NCBI RefSeq assembly: GCF_009831235.1
Contig: NZ_WUUL01000001.1
Span: forward strand, 62,001-126,000
Length of the DNA: 64,000 nucleotides
Direction: 5' to 3'
DNA from: Shimazuella alba
GTDB taxonomy: Bacteria > Bacillota > Bacilli > Thermoactinomycetales > Thermoactinomycetaceae
Shown here piece after piece: positions 36,074 through 43,976 of this stretch (position 1 is the first letter of the stretch; every line of letters starts with the position of its first letter). Below the pieces are notes generated by a model. That model did no database searches. It saw only the letters and a list, made by a program, of their open reading frames with translations, and was not told the DNA's origin. A program made the position numbers and the translations under genes.

Positions 36074-36691
36074 ATGGACGTATTATCGATCATATCTGTT
36101 GTACTTGCTTATTTCATCGGGTCTATCAGTTTCAGTTATTTAATGGCTCGATGGGTGAAAGGTGTTGACATTCGAGAACACGGAAGTGGAAATGCAGGTG
36201 CAACGAATACACTTCGGGTCTTGGGGAAAGGACCAGCTGTTGTTGTATTACTTTTGGATGCTTTAAAAGGTGTATTAGCGATTTACATTGGATATTTGCT
36301 CTCTGGAGAGAGTCATTTTGTTCTAGCTCTGTGTGGGATGATGGCTATTTTTGGTCACAATTGGCCTATTTTTCTTCGATTCCGTGGAGGAAAAGGGGTA
36401 GCAACAACAATAGGTGTCGTGATTTCATTAATGTTTTATGCTGGCCTTATTACTGGAATTATCGCTATTCTTCTTATTGTGCTTACACGGTTTGTTTCAC
36501 TGGGTTCATTGGTATTTACCATCGGTTTGCCATTTGCTGTATTGGCTCTTCAATCCCATTATCCGGTACCATATCTCTGGCTGAGTATTGTTATTGCTGC
36601 GCTTGCTATTGTCAGACATAAACGAAATATCAAAAGTTTATTTCAAGGTACAGAACGGAAAATTGGACAGACAGAAGGAGAGAAACAATGA
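36074..36691 (+). CDS. plsY: Acyl-phosphate glycerol-3-phosphate acyltransferase
   Basis: A 205-residue polytopic membrane enzyme that acylates glycerol-3-phosphate using acyl-phosphate, the first committed step of phospholipid synthesis. The conserved loops are present: GSISFSYL, REHGSGNAGATNTLR, GHNWPIFLRFRGGKGVAT and RHKRNIKSL. It overlaps gpsA by 4 bases (ATGA), which couples substrate synthesis to acylation. Confidence 0.95.
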   Translation: MDVLSIISVVLAYFIGSISFSYLMARWVKGVDIREHGSGNAGATNTLRVLGKGPAVVVLLLDALKGVLAIYIGYLLSGESHFVLALCGMMAIFGHNWPIFLRFRGGKGVATTIGVVISLMFYAGLITGIIAILLIVLTRFVSLGSLVFTIGLPFAVLALQSHYPVPYLWLSIVIAALAIVRHKRNIKSLFQGTERKIGQTEGEKQ

Positions 36692-37707
36692 AGCAAATTG
36701 CAGTTATAGGTGCAGGTAGCTGGGGAACGGTTTTGGCAAACGTACTTGCAGATAATGGTCATGATGTTACCTTATGGGCAAGAAAAGAAGAGATTGCAAA
36801 TGAAATAAATACATTTCATCGCAACCATGCATATCTGGTAGAAGCAGAATTTCATCCAAACCTTACCGCTAGCAGCTCTCTTGAAGCGGTAGTAAAGAAC
36901 AAAGAAGTTGTTTTATTTGTTGTACCATCTCATGCCATGCGGGATATGTTAATTAAAATAAAACCATATGTACGAACGGATGCACTTCTTATACATGCAA
37001 CAAAAGGTTTTGAACAAGAATCATGGAAACGAATGTCTGAAGTGATCGCAGAGGAATTACCAGAATGGCATGATAAAATCGTTGTTTTATCAGGTCCTAG
37101 TCATGCAGAAGAGGTAATTAGAAGATCCCCAACCACGGTCGTTGTTGCTTCTTCCTGTCAAGATAGTGCTGAATTAACACAAACGATCTTTATTAATTCT
37201 TATTTTCGTGTATATACCAATCCAGATGTAGTTGGAGTAGAAATTGGCGGTGCACTAAAAAACATCATCGCATTGGCAACTGGATTAGCAGATGGATTAG
37301 GCTATGGAGATAATGCAAGAGCAGCTTTAATGACGCGAGGTCTAGCTGAAATAGCTCGAGTTGGATCCGCAATGGGCGCTGAGCCAATTACTTTTGTAGG
37401 TTTGGCTGGTGTTGGAGACTTGATAGGTACTTGCACAAGTAAACATAGTCGTAACTGGCGCGCGGGTTATGCTATTAGTCAAGGTAAGAGTTTATCTGAG
37501 GTTTTATCGGAGATGAAGATGGTCGTAGAAGGCGTGAAAACAACACGTGCTGGACATGCACTAAAAGAAAAATATAATATCGAAATGCCCATTACGGAGC
37601 AACTATATGCTGTACTATTCCAAGATAAAGATCCAAAACTTGCAGTGGAAGATCTGATGAATCGAGGAAAAACAAGAGAATTACAAGAAATGGCACAAGG
37701 TTGGTAA
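36688..37707 (+). CDS. gpsA: NAD(P)-dependent glycerol-3-phosphate dehydrogenase
   Basis: A 339-residue enzyme that reduces dihydroxyacetone phosphate to sn-glycerol-3-phosphate for lipid synthesis. The Rossmann motif GAGSWGTVLA at the N-terminus, the catalytic Lys region GGALKNIIALATGLADGLGYGDNARAALMTRG and the C-terminal TREL are typical. It lies in an operon with der and plsY. Confidence 0.96.
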   Translation: MKQIAVIGAGSWGTVLANVLADNGHDVTLWARKEEIANEINTFHRNHAYLVEAEFHPNLTASSSLEAVVKNKEVVLFVVPSHAMRDMLIKIKPYVRTDALLIHATKGFEQESWKRMSEVIAEELPEWHDKIVVLSGPSHAEEVIRRSPTTVVVASSCQDSAELTQTIFINSYFRVYTNPDVVGVEIGGALKNIIALATGLADGLGYGDNARAALMTRGLAEIARVGSAMGAEPITFVGLAGVGDLIGTCTSKHSRNWRAGYAISQGKSLSEVLSEMKMVVEGVKTTRAGHALKEKYNIEMPITEQLYAVLFQDKDPKLAVEDLMNRGKTRELQEMAQGW

Positions 37708-37860
37708 ATTTTTTTTAAGATTGTAATACCGGATGATGAGGCAAAAACATACTCTAAGAGTAGCTTGAAACATTATCCTATAAACACTTGAGCATAAGTG
37801 GATCTGGGACAGGGATCAGTTCACTTTGAACAAAGTTGTGATGTAGGGTGATAAGAAGAT

Positions 37861-37895
37861 AAAAAGGGTAAAGCCTTATGGCCTTACCCTTTTTC
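37861..37895. terminator. Bidirectional terminator between gpsA and the convergent gene
   Basis: AAAAAGGGTA...TACCCTTTTT with inner AAGCC/GGCCT-type pairing. It overlaps the stop of the minus-strand gene. Confidence 0.75.
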
Positions 37896-38445
37896 TTCTG
37901 ACATTTCGCCTTTTTCCAGCAGTAGCTCTATTCTTTGCAACATGTGGTTTTGGTGTAGTTGTTTGTGTAGCGGCTGGTTTTGGGGCAAACATCTGGGTAA
38001 ATATACCTTTCATCATGGGGGATTGCAGTATACTTAATACTTTACCCATATCTATATATTGCAGCAAACGTAAAAATGGGGAACGCGGTGGTGGCATTTT
38101 TGGTAATTTAATGATTGGTATTTCTTCATCTTTAAATTCATTTTTAAAATCGTTCTTACTGACAGGTGGTTTTGGTAACTGAGGCACGAAAGGTCCTTTG
38201 CCGGCTCGGATATTTCTCCCTACCGAAAACAAGCTGGTTGTATGATCCATCATAGATTCTAGGCGCTGTAATGATTGGCTCAGATCATGAATCGTAGAAC
38301 GAAACGAGACAAATCCATCCATTAGCTTTAGAATGTTTATGTTGGGCAGTCCAGTTTGGGTAGGAAGAGGTTTGCGAGCGATATGGGCTGTAGGTACTCT
38401 AGGACGTCTCGTGCTTCTTTTTGATCGTACAGGAGACGATTTCAC
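37876..38445 (-). CDS. Basic Pro-rich protein, possible spore coat or core component
   Basis: 189 residues, strongly basic at both ends (Arg/Lys-rich, ending KRRNVRRKRVRP) with a Pro-rich middle (QLPKPPVSKND, KLPKMPPPRSP). No enzyme motif, signal peptide or membrane helix is seen. GTG start with GGAGGAG upstream. The promoter region carries CATATGATA at 38477-38485 with AC about 17 bases further upstream, like a sigma-K promoter. Together with the sporulation neighbours this suggests a late mother-cell product such as a coat protein. That role is inference. Confidence 0.6.
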   Translation of the reverse strand: MKSSPVRSKRSTRRPRVPTAHIARKPLPTQTGLPNINILKLMDGFVSFRSTIHDLSQSLQRLESMMDHTTSLFSVGRNIRAGKGPFVPQLPKPPVSKNDFKNEFKDEEIPIIKLPKMPPPRSPFLRLLQYIDMGKVLSILQSPMMKGIFTQMFAPKPAATQTTTPKPHVAKNRATAGKRRNVRRKRVRP

Positions 38446-38476
38446 TGTTACTCCTCCATTCAGGCGTTAGTCCATC

Positions 38477-38504
38477 TATCATATGCAGGGCTTACGCCGT
38501 GAGT
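38477..38504 (-). promoter_or_regulatory. Possible sigma-K promoter
   Basis: Minus-strand AC, 17 bases, then CATATGATA, compared with the consensus AC-N16-CATAnnnTA. The match is short. Confidence 0.35.
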
Positions 38505-38574
38505 CTGGACTGCTATCTCGTAATGGATGATAGGCAATTGCGGAATTGCTTATGAGTAGAAAGGAATGGCAAAA

Positions 38575-38730
38575 ATGGAACTAATGGCAACTATTTTTTT
38601 TCTCATCTTGGTTAATTTTTTGATCGCATTTGCGAGGCAACAAAGAAAGGGTTGGCTACGTGTTCTTTTGTTTTTTATCGCAACGATGACATTATTAGTG
38701 GCGGTCTTATTTGGAATTAGAGCTTTATAG
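38575..38730 (+). CDS. yphE: Small membrane protein, YphE/DUF2768-like
   Basis: A protein of about 51 residues with two membrane helices separated by a short basic loop (RQQRKGWLR). B. subtilis has a small two-helix protein, YphE, in this same interval between gpsA and yphF-spoIVA. ATG 38575 sits 9 bases after AAAGGA; ATG 38566 is too close to it. Name given by position and topology. Confidence 0.6.
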   Translation: MELMATIFFLILVNFLIAFARQQRKGWLRVLLFFIATMTLLVAVLFGIRAL

Positions 38731-38742
38731 GAGGGTACAATT

Positions 38743-39080
38743 TCAACGACTCGCCACCTAAGAGGTGGAAGATTGTAACGATCCAGTCATGCGAGACTCT
38801 GACCTTAAATGGAGTTACATCGGTGCAGGTTGACAGTTACCCATTTTCTATCAGTCATGATGATACAGGACCTGTGTTTAGGTACTCCAATTCCCGAAGT
38901 GCAGAACCTTCCGATAACTTGTACAACTCCCTGGATACAGTTGTCAAAGTATAAGGAGTGTCTGATAGCAAAAAGTGCCCAACGGTTTTCTCCATATATT
39001 CAACAATCCTACTTGGAAAGGAGTACGACAGGAGAAAAAAATGTGGTTCTAAGCATCCCACAAGGATATATCGAACCACG
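38743..39080 (-). mobile_element. Decayed IS605/TnpB-like right end, copy B, between yphE and yphF
   Basis: Read on the minus strand, a coding tail (stop at 38855, ending ALRELEYLNTGPVSS) is followed by GGGTAACTGTCAACCTGC, GATGTA, AGGTCAGAG and TCTCGCATGACTGGA. A terminal hairpin CCACCT/AGGTGG (38754-38768) and an end at GAGTCGTTGA (38744-38753) close it. These blocks match copy A at 30130-30350 in order and spacing. The flanking chromosomal bases just beyond the end (38722-38742) are the end of yphE and its 3' flank. No complete transposase remains. Confidence 0.5.
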
Positions 39081-39123
39081 ACGCCATTCCTCCCCTACTT
39101 GTAGAACTCGAGGTATCCTGTCG
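39026..39123. repeat. Nested inverted repeats in the yphF leader
   Basis: CGACAGGA (39026-39033) pairs with TCCTGTCG (39116-39123). Within it GTGGTTC (39043-39049) pairs with GAACCAC (39073-39079). The outer 3' arm lies between the only GAGG sequence and the yphF ATG. Confidence 0.6.
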
Positions 39124-39132
39124 GTAAAAATA

Positions 39133-39831
39133 ATGAAACGATTTTTTTCTGTATCAATTGCAGTACTTTGTTTTTTGGTGCTATCTGGTTGCATGTATCC
39201 GAATGAAGAACGACAACAACTTGCAGAAGTGGACAATCATATAGCTAGAGTCCAATCTCAATCCGAGCAGTATTTACAACAAAACAAAAACCTGCCATAT
39301 AAATATGTACCAGATGATCGGAAATTTACAACCCATTATCAAGTTGATTTTCAATTACTTCCTGAGATTCCCATGACCGCATATGAAAAAGGTGGAAACT
39401 TCATCTATGTGTTCGTTGGTGCAGAAGGAAAGGAGCCACTTGTTCGTTTATTTGATTTACGAGTAAATGATGAAGTGGAGAAAGTGCAATTGGCTGTAAC
39501 CAACTTTAAGACCAAATATGGTGTTTTACCAATAAAAGCAAAAGAGTCTAATGGATACTACAATGTAGACTTAGATAAATTGAACATGTCCGATATCTCG
39601 ATCCCATCTCCTTACTTTTCCGATTCCAAATTGCCATTTTTAATGGATAAAAACGGTAAAATTTATTTGGATTACCGTGGTGATGTTACCCGTATTATTC
39701 AAACTGCTAAACAAAAACCAGCGCGAAATGAAGATCTCCGTTTATTTTTAGCGAGAAATTCTATTTTTGTACCTGCGTTTTCACCAATCATAAAAATGGG
39801 AGAACAAGGAAGGATACTTTTTTTCTCATAA
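39133..39831 (+). CDS. yphF: Lipoprotein YphF
   Basis: A 232-residue lipoprotein. The signal peptide MKRFFSVSIAVLCFLVLSGC ends in a lipobox (L-S-G-C, Cys20). The mature part is soluble with Asp/Lys-rich segments. It occupies the yphF position before spoIVA and is of similar length. Function is unknown. The frame runs open upstream to 38809, but that part belongs to a mobile-element scar. ATG 39133 has no ribosome site at normal distance: GAGGTA is about 18 bases away, with a hairpin arm between. Expression may therefore be impaired. Confidence 0.75.
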   Translation: MKRFFSVSIAVLCFLVLSGCMYPNEERQQLAEVDNHIARVQSQSEQYLQQNKNLPYKYVPDDRKFTTHYQVDFQLLPEIPMTAYEKGGNFIYVFVGAEGKEPLVRLFDLRVNDEVEKVQLAVTNFKTKYGVLPIKAKESNGYYNVDLDKLNMSDISIPSPYFSDSKLPFLMDKNGKIYLDYRGDVTRIIQTAKQKPARNEDLRLFLARNSIFVPAFSPIIKMGEQGRILFFS

Positions 39832-39885
39832 ATGCTTACGAGAATCATATGATAAGTGGTAACCAGTAGAGAGGCAGGGGGCTAG

Positions 39886-40014
39886 ATGAATAGTTGGTTG
39901 TTTCATCTCATCACCATACCAGGAATTTTTTTACTAGGCTATCTTTATGCAAACATAAGAGTTGTTGCATTCCATACCTCTCAAAAAGAAAGAGGAGAAA
40001 AGAGCTACGAATAA
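39886..40014 (+). CDS. Small single-helix membrane protein
   Basis: 42 residues: a hydrophobic segment (about 4-24, including ITIPGIFLLGYLYA) and a polar Lys/Glu/Arg tail. GAGGCAGGGGG lies just upstream of ATG, and the stop codon sits inside a clear terminator. The position immediately before spoIVA suggests a sporulation-linked small protein, but no family is recognised. Confidence 0.55.
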   Translation: MNSWLFHLITIPGIFLLGYLYANIRVVAFHTSQKERGEKSYE

Positions 40015-40033
40015 TAAGTAGCTCTCTTTTTTT
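40001..40033 (+). terminator. Terminator upstream of spoIVA
   Basis: AGAGCTAC and GTAGCTCT form a perfect 8-bp stem followed by CTTTTTTT. It isolates spoIVA transcription from yphF. Confidence 0.8.
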
Positions 40034-40124
40034 GGTAATAAAAAGATATAAATGTATCAATTTGCACAAGAGTAACTAGCCAGCGCCTATGTCTTGCCTT
40101 CGCCAAGTTTTCTTTGCAGGTTAA

Positions 40125-40152
40125 TCATATTAAGAGAATGGGCTCATATATT
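40125..40152 (+). promoter_or_regulatory. Sigma-E promoter of spoIVA
   Basis: TCATATT (40125-40131), a 13-base spacer and CATATATT (40145-40152) fit the sigma-E consensus (KMATATT, CATAnnnT). spoIVA is sigma-E dependent in B. subtilis. Confidence 0.65.
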
Positions 40153-40241
40153 AGTAGCGTATAGCAAAACCGGAGGGAGGGATAAAGCCTTCGCACCGGC
40201 AATAAACCCAGCAAAGCATGGACCTTTGAGGAGGGTAATGG

Positions 40242-41720
40242 ATGGAAAAAGTAGATATCTTAAAAGATATTGCTGAACGAACAGGAGGAGACATCTACTT
40301 AGGTGTAGTCGGTGCGGTGCGCACCGGAAAGTCGACTTTTATCAAGCGGTTTATGGAACAAGTAGTTATCCCAAATATAGCTGATGCATCTGAGAGGACA
40401 AGAGCAATTGATGAACTTCCCCACAGTGGAGCAGGAAAAACCATTACAACAATTGAACCAAAATTTGTGCCAAACCAAGCAATAAATGTATTAGTAGATG
40501 AAGGACTTGATGTAAATATTCGTTTGGTAGACTGTGTTGGATATGCAATCGAAGGTGCGAAAGGCTACGAAGATGAGAATGGGCCTCGAATGATTAATAC
40601 TCCTTGGTTTGAAGAGCCAATAGCATTTCAAGAAGCAGCTGAGGTAGGCACGAGAAAAGTTATTCAAGAGCACTCCACACTAGGGATCGTAGTCACAACA
40701 GATGGAAGTATTACTGATATTCCTCGAAGCTCCTATGAGCAAATGGAAGAGCGTGTCGTGGAAGAATTAAAAGAAGTAGGTAAACCGTTTATCATGATTC
40801 TTAATTCTGTGCAGCCACAGAGTGAAGAGACAGAACAATTGAGGCTTGAACTGATTGAAAAGTATGATATTCCTGTAGTAGCGGTAAGTGTTGCTAGCAT
40901 GGGCGAGTCAGAGATCTTAGCAGTGCTTCGAGAAGTATTGTTTGAATTCCCAGTACATGAAGTGAATGTGAATTTGCCGAGCTGGGTAATGGTATTGGAG
41001 GATAAGCACTGGTTACGGCAAGAGTTTGAGGTATCGGTCAGAGAAACCGTAAAAGATATTCGCCGTTTGCGTGATGTAGATCGTGTAGTGGGTAAGTTTT
41101 ATGAATATGAGTTTATCGACAAAGCAGCACTTTCCGGCATGCATATGGGGCAAGGAGTTGCAGAGATTGATCTTTATGCTCCGGACGAACTCTATGATCG
41201 AGTATTAACAGAAGTTGTAGGGGAAGAAATCCGCGGTCGAGATCACTTATTACAACTGATGCAGGATTTCTCCATTGCAAAACGTGAGTATGACAAAGTA
41301 TCCGATGCGTTGCAGATGGTAAAAACAACTGGCTATGGTGTTGCAGCACCAACTTTAGAGGAAATGAGTCTAGACGAGCCAGAATTAATCAAACAAGGAG
41401 CACGTTTTGGTGTTCGTCTCAAAGCAACTGCTCCATCCATTCATATGATTCGAGTAAATGTCAATTCGGAATTTGCTCCTATCATTGGAACAGAAAGGCA
41501 ATCGGAAGAGCTTGTTAATTATTTAATGCGAGATTTCGAACAGGATCCTTTGCGTATATGGGAATCAGATATTTTTGGACGCTCGCTCAATTCCATCGTC
41601 CGAGAAGGAATACAAGCAAAGTTATCCATGATGCCTGAAAATGCTCGTTACAAGCTACAAGAAACGTTAGAAAGAATTATAAATGAAGGTTCTGGTGGAT
41701 TGATAGCAATTATTTTATAG
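40242..41720 (+). CDS. spoIVA: Stage IV sporulation protein A, coat-base ATPase
   Basis: A 492-residue mother-cell protein that polymerises on the forespore surface by ATP hydrolysis and forms the platform for the spore coat and cortex. The Walker A GAVRTGKST (about 24-32), the LVDCVGY Walker B-like segment and the TEPKFVPNQA motif are present. The last 20 or so residues, ending GSGGLIAIIL, are the invariant C-terminus. The length is identical to B. subtilis SpoIVA. GAGGAGGG lies upstream. Confidence 0.97.
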   Translation: MEKVDILKDIAERTGGDIYLGVVGAVRTGKSTFIKRFMEQVVIPNIADASERTRAIDELPHSGAGKTITTIEPKFVPNQAINVLVDEGLDVNIRLVDCVGYAIEGAKGYEDENGPRMINTPWFEEPIAFQEAAEVGTRKVIQEHSTLGIVVTTDGSITDIPRSSYEQMEERVVEELKEVGKPFIMILNSVQPQSEETEQLRLELIEKYDIPVVAVSVASMGESEILAVLREVLFEFPVHEVNVNLPSWVMVLEDKHWLRQEFEVSVRETVKDIRRLRDVDRVVGKFYEYEFIDKAALSGMHMGQGVAEIDLYAPDELYDRVLTEVVGEEIRGRDHLLQLMQDFSIAKREYDKVSDALQMVKTTGYGVAAPTLEEMSLDEPELIKQGARFGVRLKATAPSIHMIRVNVNSEFAPIIGTERQSEELVNYLMRDFEQDPLRIWESDIFGRSLNSIVREGIQAKLSMMPENARYKLQETLERIINEGSGGLIAIIL

Positions 41721-42022
41721 ACAGAGAATTTATATAAATACACAAAAAAACAAGCTGTTTCTCTAGGTCTCGATGTAGCAATTAACTTTATTCAACTCTA
41801 GGATCTATGGGTTAAATTTAGTAAAAAAAGAGACTCTCGATAGCTGCATGAAAGTATGTGTGAAAAGAGAAGGTCGATAGCTAAAAAACTATTGACCTTA
41901 TTTTTTTATGTAAAAATAGTGGATAGTACTTGAACTACATGGTTTGCTTGTATTAGTATAGATGTGTCCCACGTATTGTCTCTTTGTTGTGACAATAGGT
42001 GATTTGTACAGGAGGTGCGGTT
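41721..42022. other. spoIVA-hbs intergenic region
   Basis: Holds the spoIVA terminator at 41870-41907 and the hbs promoter/leader region; no gene is seen. Confidence 0.5.
41870..41907 (+). terminator. Terminator of spoIVA
   Basis: AAGGTC-ATAG and CTAT-GACCTT pair with one mismatch and are followed by ATTTTTTT. Confidence 0.75.
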
Positions 42023-42298
42023 ATGAACAAAACCGATCTAATCAACAAAGTAGCAGAAGCTACAGAAACAACTAAAAAAGAAGCTACACAGTCAGTCGAA
42101 GCAGTACTATCTGTAATTACTGATGCACTAGGTGCTGGTGAAAAAGTTCAACTGATCGGGTTTGGAAACTTTGAAGTCCGTGAGCGTGCTGCTCGTAAAG
42201 GACGCAATCCGCAAACCGGTGAAGAAATTGATATCCCTGCAATGAAAGTTCCTGCTTTCAAACCAGGTAAACAATTGAAAGAAGAAGTGAACAAATAA
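42023..42298 (+). CDS. hbs: HU-family nucleoid protein
   Basis: A 91-residue histone-like DNA-binding protein that bends and compacts DNA. It has the family pattern [12 protein letters not shown], the signature [18 protein letters not shown] with the DNA-minor-groove arm, and the VPAFKPGK end. ATG 42023 has AGGAGGT upstream; the longer frame is spurious. It lies between spoIVA and folE as in B. subtilis. Confidence 0.96.
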   Translation: MNKTDLINKVAEATETTKKEATQSVEAVLSVITDALGAGEKVQLIGFGNFEVRERAARKGRNPQTGEEIDIPAMKVPAFKPGKQLKEEVNK

Positions 42299-42342
42299 TT
42301 CTTCTTTCTGTCCATCGGATGGGACTACATATAAACACAAGG

Positions 42343-42366
42343 GACCCTTTTCATGGGTCTTTTTGT
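42343..42366 (+). terminator. Terminator of hbs
   Basis: GACCC and GGGTC pair across a 7-base loop and are followed by TTTTT. Confidence 0.6.
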
Positions 42367-42388
42367 GTATAAAGAAGGGATTTAATAG

Positions 42389-42946
42389 ATGGATAAACCA
42401 AAATTAGAACAGGCAATTAAAATGATATTAGAAGCAATTGGCGAAGATCCCAGCCGAGAAGGTTTATTGGATACACCTGCCCGTGTTGCAAGTATGTATG
42501 AAGAAGTATTTGCTGGATTAAAAGAGGAACCAGAAGAGTTATTCTCGGTTGTTTTTAGTGAAGAACATGAAGAATTAGTTCTTGTGAAAGACATACCGTT
42601 TTATTCCATATGTGAGCATCACTTGATTCCATTTTATGGTCACGCACATGTTGCTTATATTCCAAAAAGTGGACGAGTTACTGGATTGAGTAAACTGGCT
42701 CGTGCAGTCGAAATTTTATCGAAACGTCCCCAGTTACAAGAACGGATAACTGCAACAGTAGCCGATGCGATCATGTCCAAATTAGACCCGCATGGTGTCA
42801 TGATTATGATTGAGGCAGAACATATGTGTATGACTATGCGTGGTGTCAAGAAACCTGGAGCAAAAACGATAACTACAGCTGTTCGAGGAGTGTTTGCTGA
42901 ATATCCGGAAAAGCGTGCAGAAGTGTTGTCCATGATACGAACATAG
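42389..42946 (+). CDS. folE: GTP cyclohydrolase I
   Basis: A 185-residue enzyme that converts GTP to dihydroneopterin triphosphate, the first step of folate synthesis. The zinc and catalytic residues are visible in [20 protein letters not shown] (Cys, His, His) and [15 protein letters not shown] (Cys). The length is normal. In B. subtilis folE (mtrA) is directly followed by mtrB; here they are separated by about 650 bases containing an orphan gene and a tRNA. Confidence 0.96.
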   Translation: MDKPKLEQAIKMILEAIGEDPSREGLLDTPARVASMYEEVFAGLKEEPEELFSVVFSEEHEELVLVKDIPFYSICEHHLIPFYGHAHVAYIPKSGRVTGLSKLARAVEILSKRPQLQERITATVADAIMSKLDPHGVMIMIEAEHMCMTMRGVKKPGAKTITTAVRGVFAEYPEKRAEVLSMIRT

Positions 42947-42975
42947 GATACGAAACGAAGTGTATATATAGATCA

Positions 42976-43007
42976 GTGACCAGCTAAAAAGTTTAGATAA
43001 GCTGGTC
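42976..43007. repeat. Hairpin after folE
   Basis: TGACCAGCT and AGCTGGTCA are complementary across 14 bases. There is no T-run, so it is a weak terminator or a processing site. Confidence 0.45.
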
Positions 43008-43096
43008 AAAGACGGGTCGGATATTTGGTTGGTGTCTCGGCTCTCTGGTGCTATGTACCCTTATGAGACAGAGAGATCTCACTCTTTTACAGAGAT

Positions 43097-43300
43097 TCAG
43101 CCCAACTTTCCGTCCAGCTCTTCCAGCAAATCAAGCCAGTCCTGTTGACGGAGAGGGTCACCAGCGTACTCGACGATGATTTCGGCTGCCATCTCCGTCC
43201 TTAGATCTTGGAAAGACTCACGAAGAGCTCCTTGCATAGCGGGGATAGTAAGGTCATCGAACTGATTATGTTCCGCGATTTCATCAAACTTATCAGACAC
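43097..43300 (-). CDS. Small acidic orphan protein of foreign composition
   Basis: A 67-residue acidic, helical-looking protein (MSDKFDEIAEHN..., ending LLEELDGKLG) with no Cys, membrane segment or known motif. GTG start with AAGGA at normal distance. It is on the opposite strand to both neighbours and clearly more GC-rich than folE or mtrB. It separates folE from mtrB and is probably acquired. Function is unknown. Confidence 0.55.
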   Translation of the reverse strand: MSDKFDEIAEHNQFDDLTIPAMQGALRESFQDLRTEMAAEIIVEYAGDPLRQQDWLDLLEELDGKLG

Positions 43301-43465
43301 TTTTTTCCTTCACAGACGACCCATCAGATAAGATCAATATATCATATTGATCTTTGTTGTGAATAGATTGAAAAACAGGAAATGAAGACTTTATTCTTAC
43401 TTTTATATTGACACTTGGATTTGCTCGTTATAAAATGATATCTGTTCACTTAGAATCATGTATAA

Positions 43466-43542
43466 CGGGCTATGGCGCAGCTTGGTAGCGTGCTTGCATG
43501 GGGCGCAAGAGGTCGTCAGTTCAAATCTGGCTAGCCCGACCA
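43466..43542 (+). tRNA. tRNA-Pro (anticodon GGG)
   Basis: Full cloverleaf: acceptor CGGGCTA/TAGCCCG; D arm GCGC-AGCTTGGTA-GCGT; anticodon arm CTTGC-ATGGGGC-GCAAG with GGG at 34-36; T arm GTCAG-TTCAAAT-CTGGC; encoded CCA. It is followed by a terminator, so it is a single-tRNA transcript. Confidence 0.96.
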
Positions 43543-43575
43543 AAAAAACCCTTCCTGCATCGGGAGGTTTTTTTT
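43543..43575 (+). terminator. Terminator of tRNA-Pro
   Basis: ACCCTTCC and GGGAGGT pair around TGCATC and are followed by a long T-run. Confidence 0.7.
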
Positions 43576-43599
43576 TACCCTATTAGCTAGGAGGGTTCT

Positions 43600-43824
43600 G
43601 TGGAAATGGGAAATCAAGTTGATTATTTTGTAATAAAAGCAAAAGAAAATGGTGTAAACGTCATAGGGCTTACTCGTGGAAAAGACACTCGATTTCATCA
43701 CTCTGAGAAATTAGATAAAGGAGAAGTGATGATCGCTCAATTTACCGAACACACTTCTGCTGTTAAAATTCGAGGGAAAGCAGAGATCATTACGCCATTT
43801 GGAACAGTAGAAACAGATGAATAG
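43600..43824 (+). CDS. mtrB: TRAP, trp RNA-binding attenuation protein
   Basis: A 74-residue subunit of the 11-mer ring that binds tryptophan and then GAG/UAG repeats in trp leader RNAs. It matches Bacillus MtrB almost position by position: [43 protein letters not shown] and KIRGKAEI. The RNA-contact Lys and Arg residues and the Trp-binding Thr/His segment are retained. Start GTG 43600 or ATG 43606, both after AGGAGGG. Confidence 0.95.
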   Translation: MEMGNQVDYFVIKAKENGVNVIGLTRGKDTRFHHSEKLDKGEVMIAQFTEHTSAVKIRGKAEIITPFGTVETDE

Positions 43825-43976
43825 AAACGACAGTGGCTAGGGTATATACTCTGGCTTTTGTTATGCAATAAAGGTAAATGAACGATTGTTTCGATTTACA
43901 AATTTGTTACAAATGATTTTTCGTTTATACTTATGATATACTATCGAAGATATAGCAAATATAGGGGGACGCTTTA

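Noticed and set aside
38809-39132. N-terminal extension of the yphF frame by 108 codons
   Set aside because: The lipoprotein signal peptide begins at 39133; the extension crosses a mobile-element scar.
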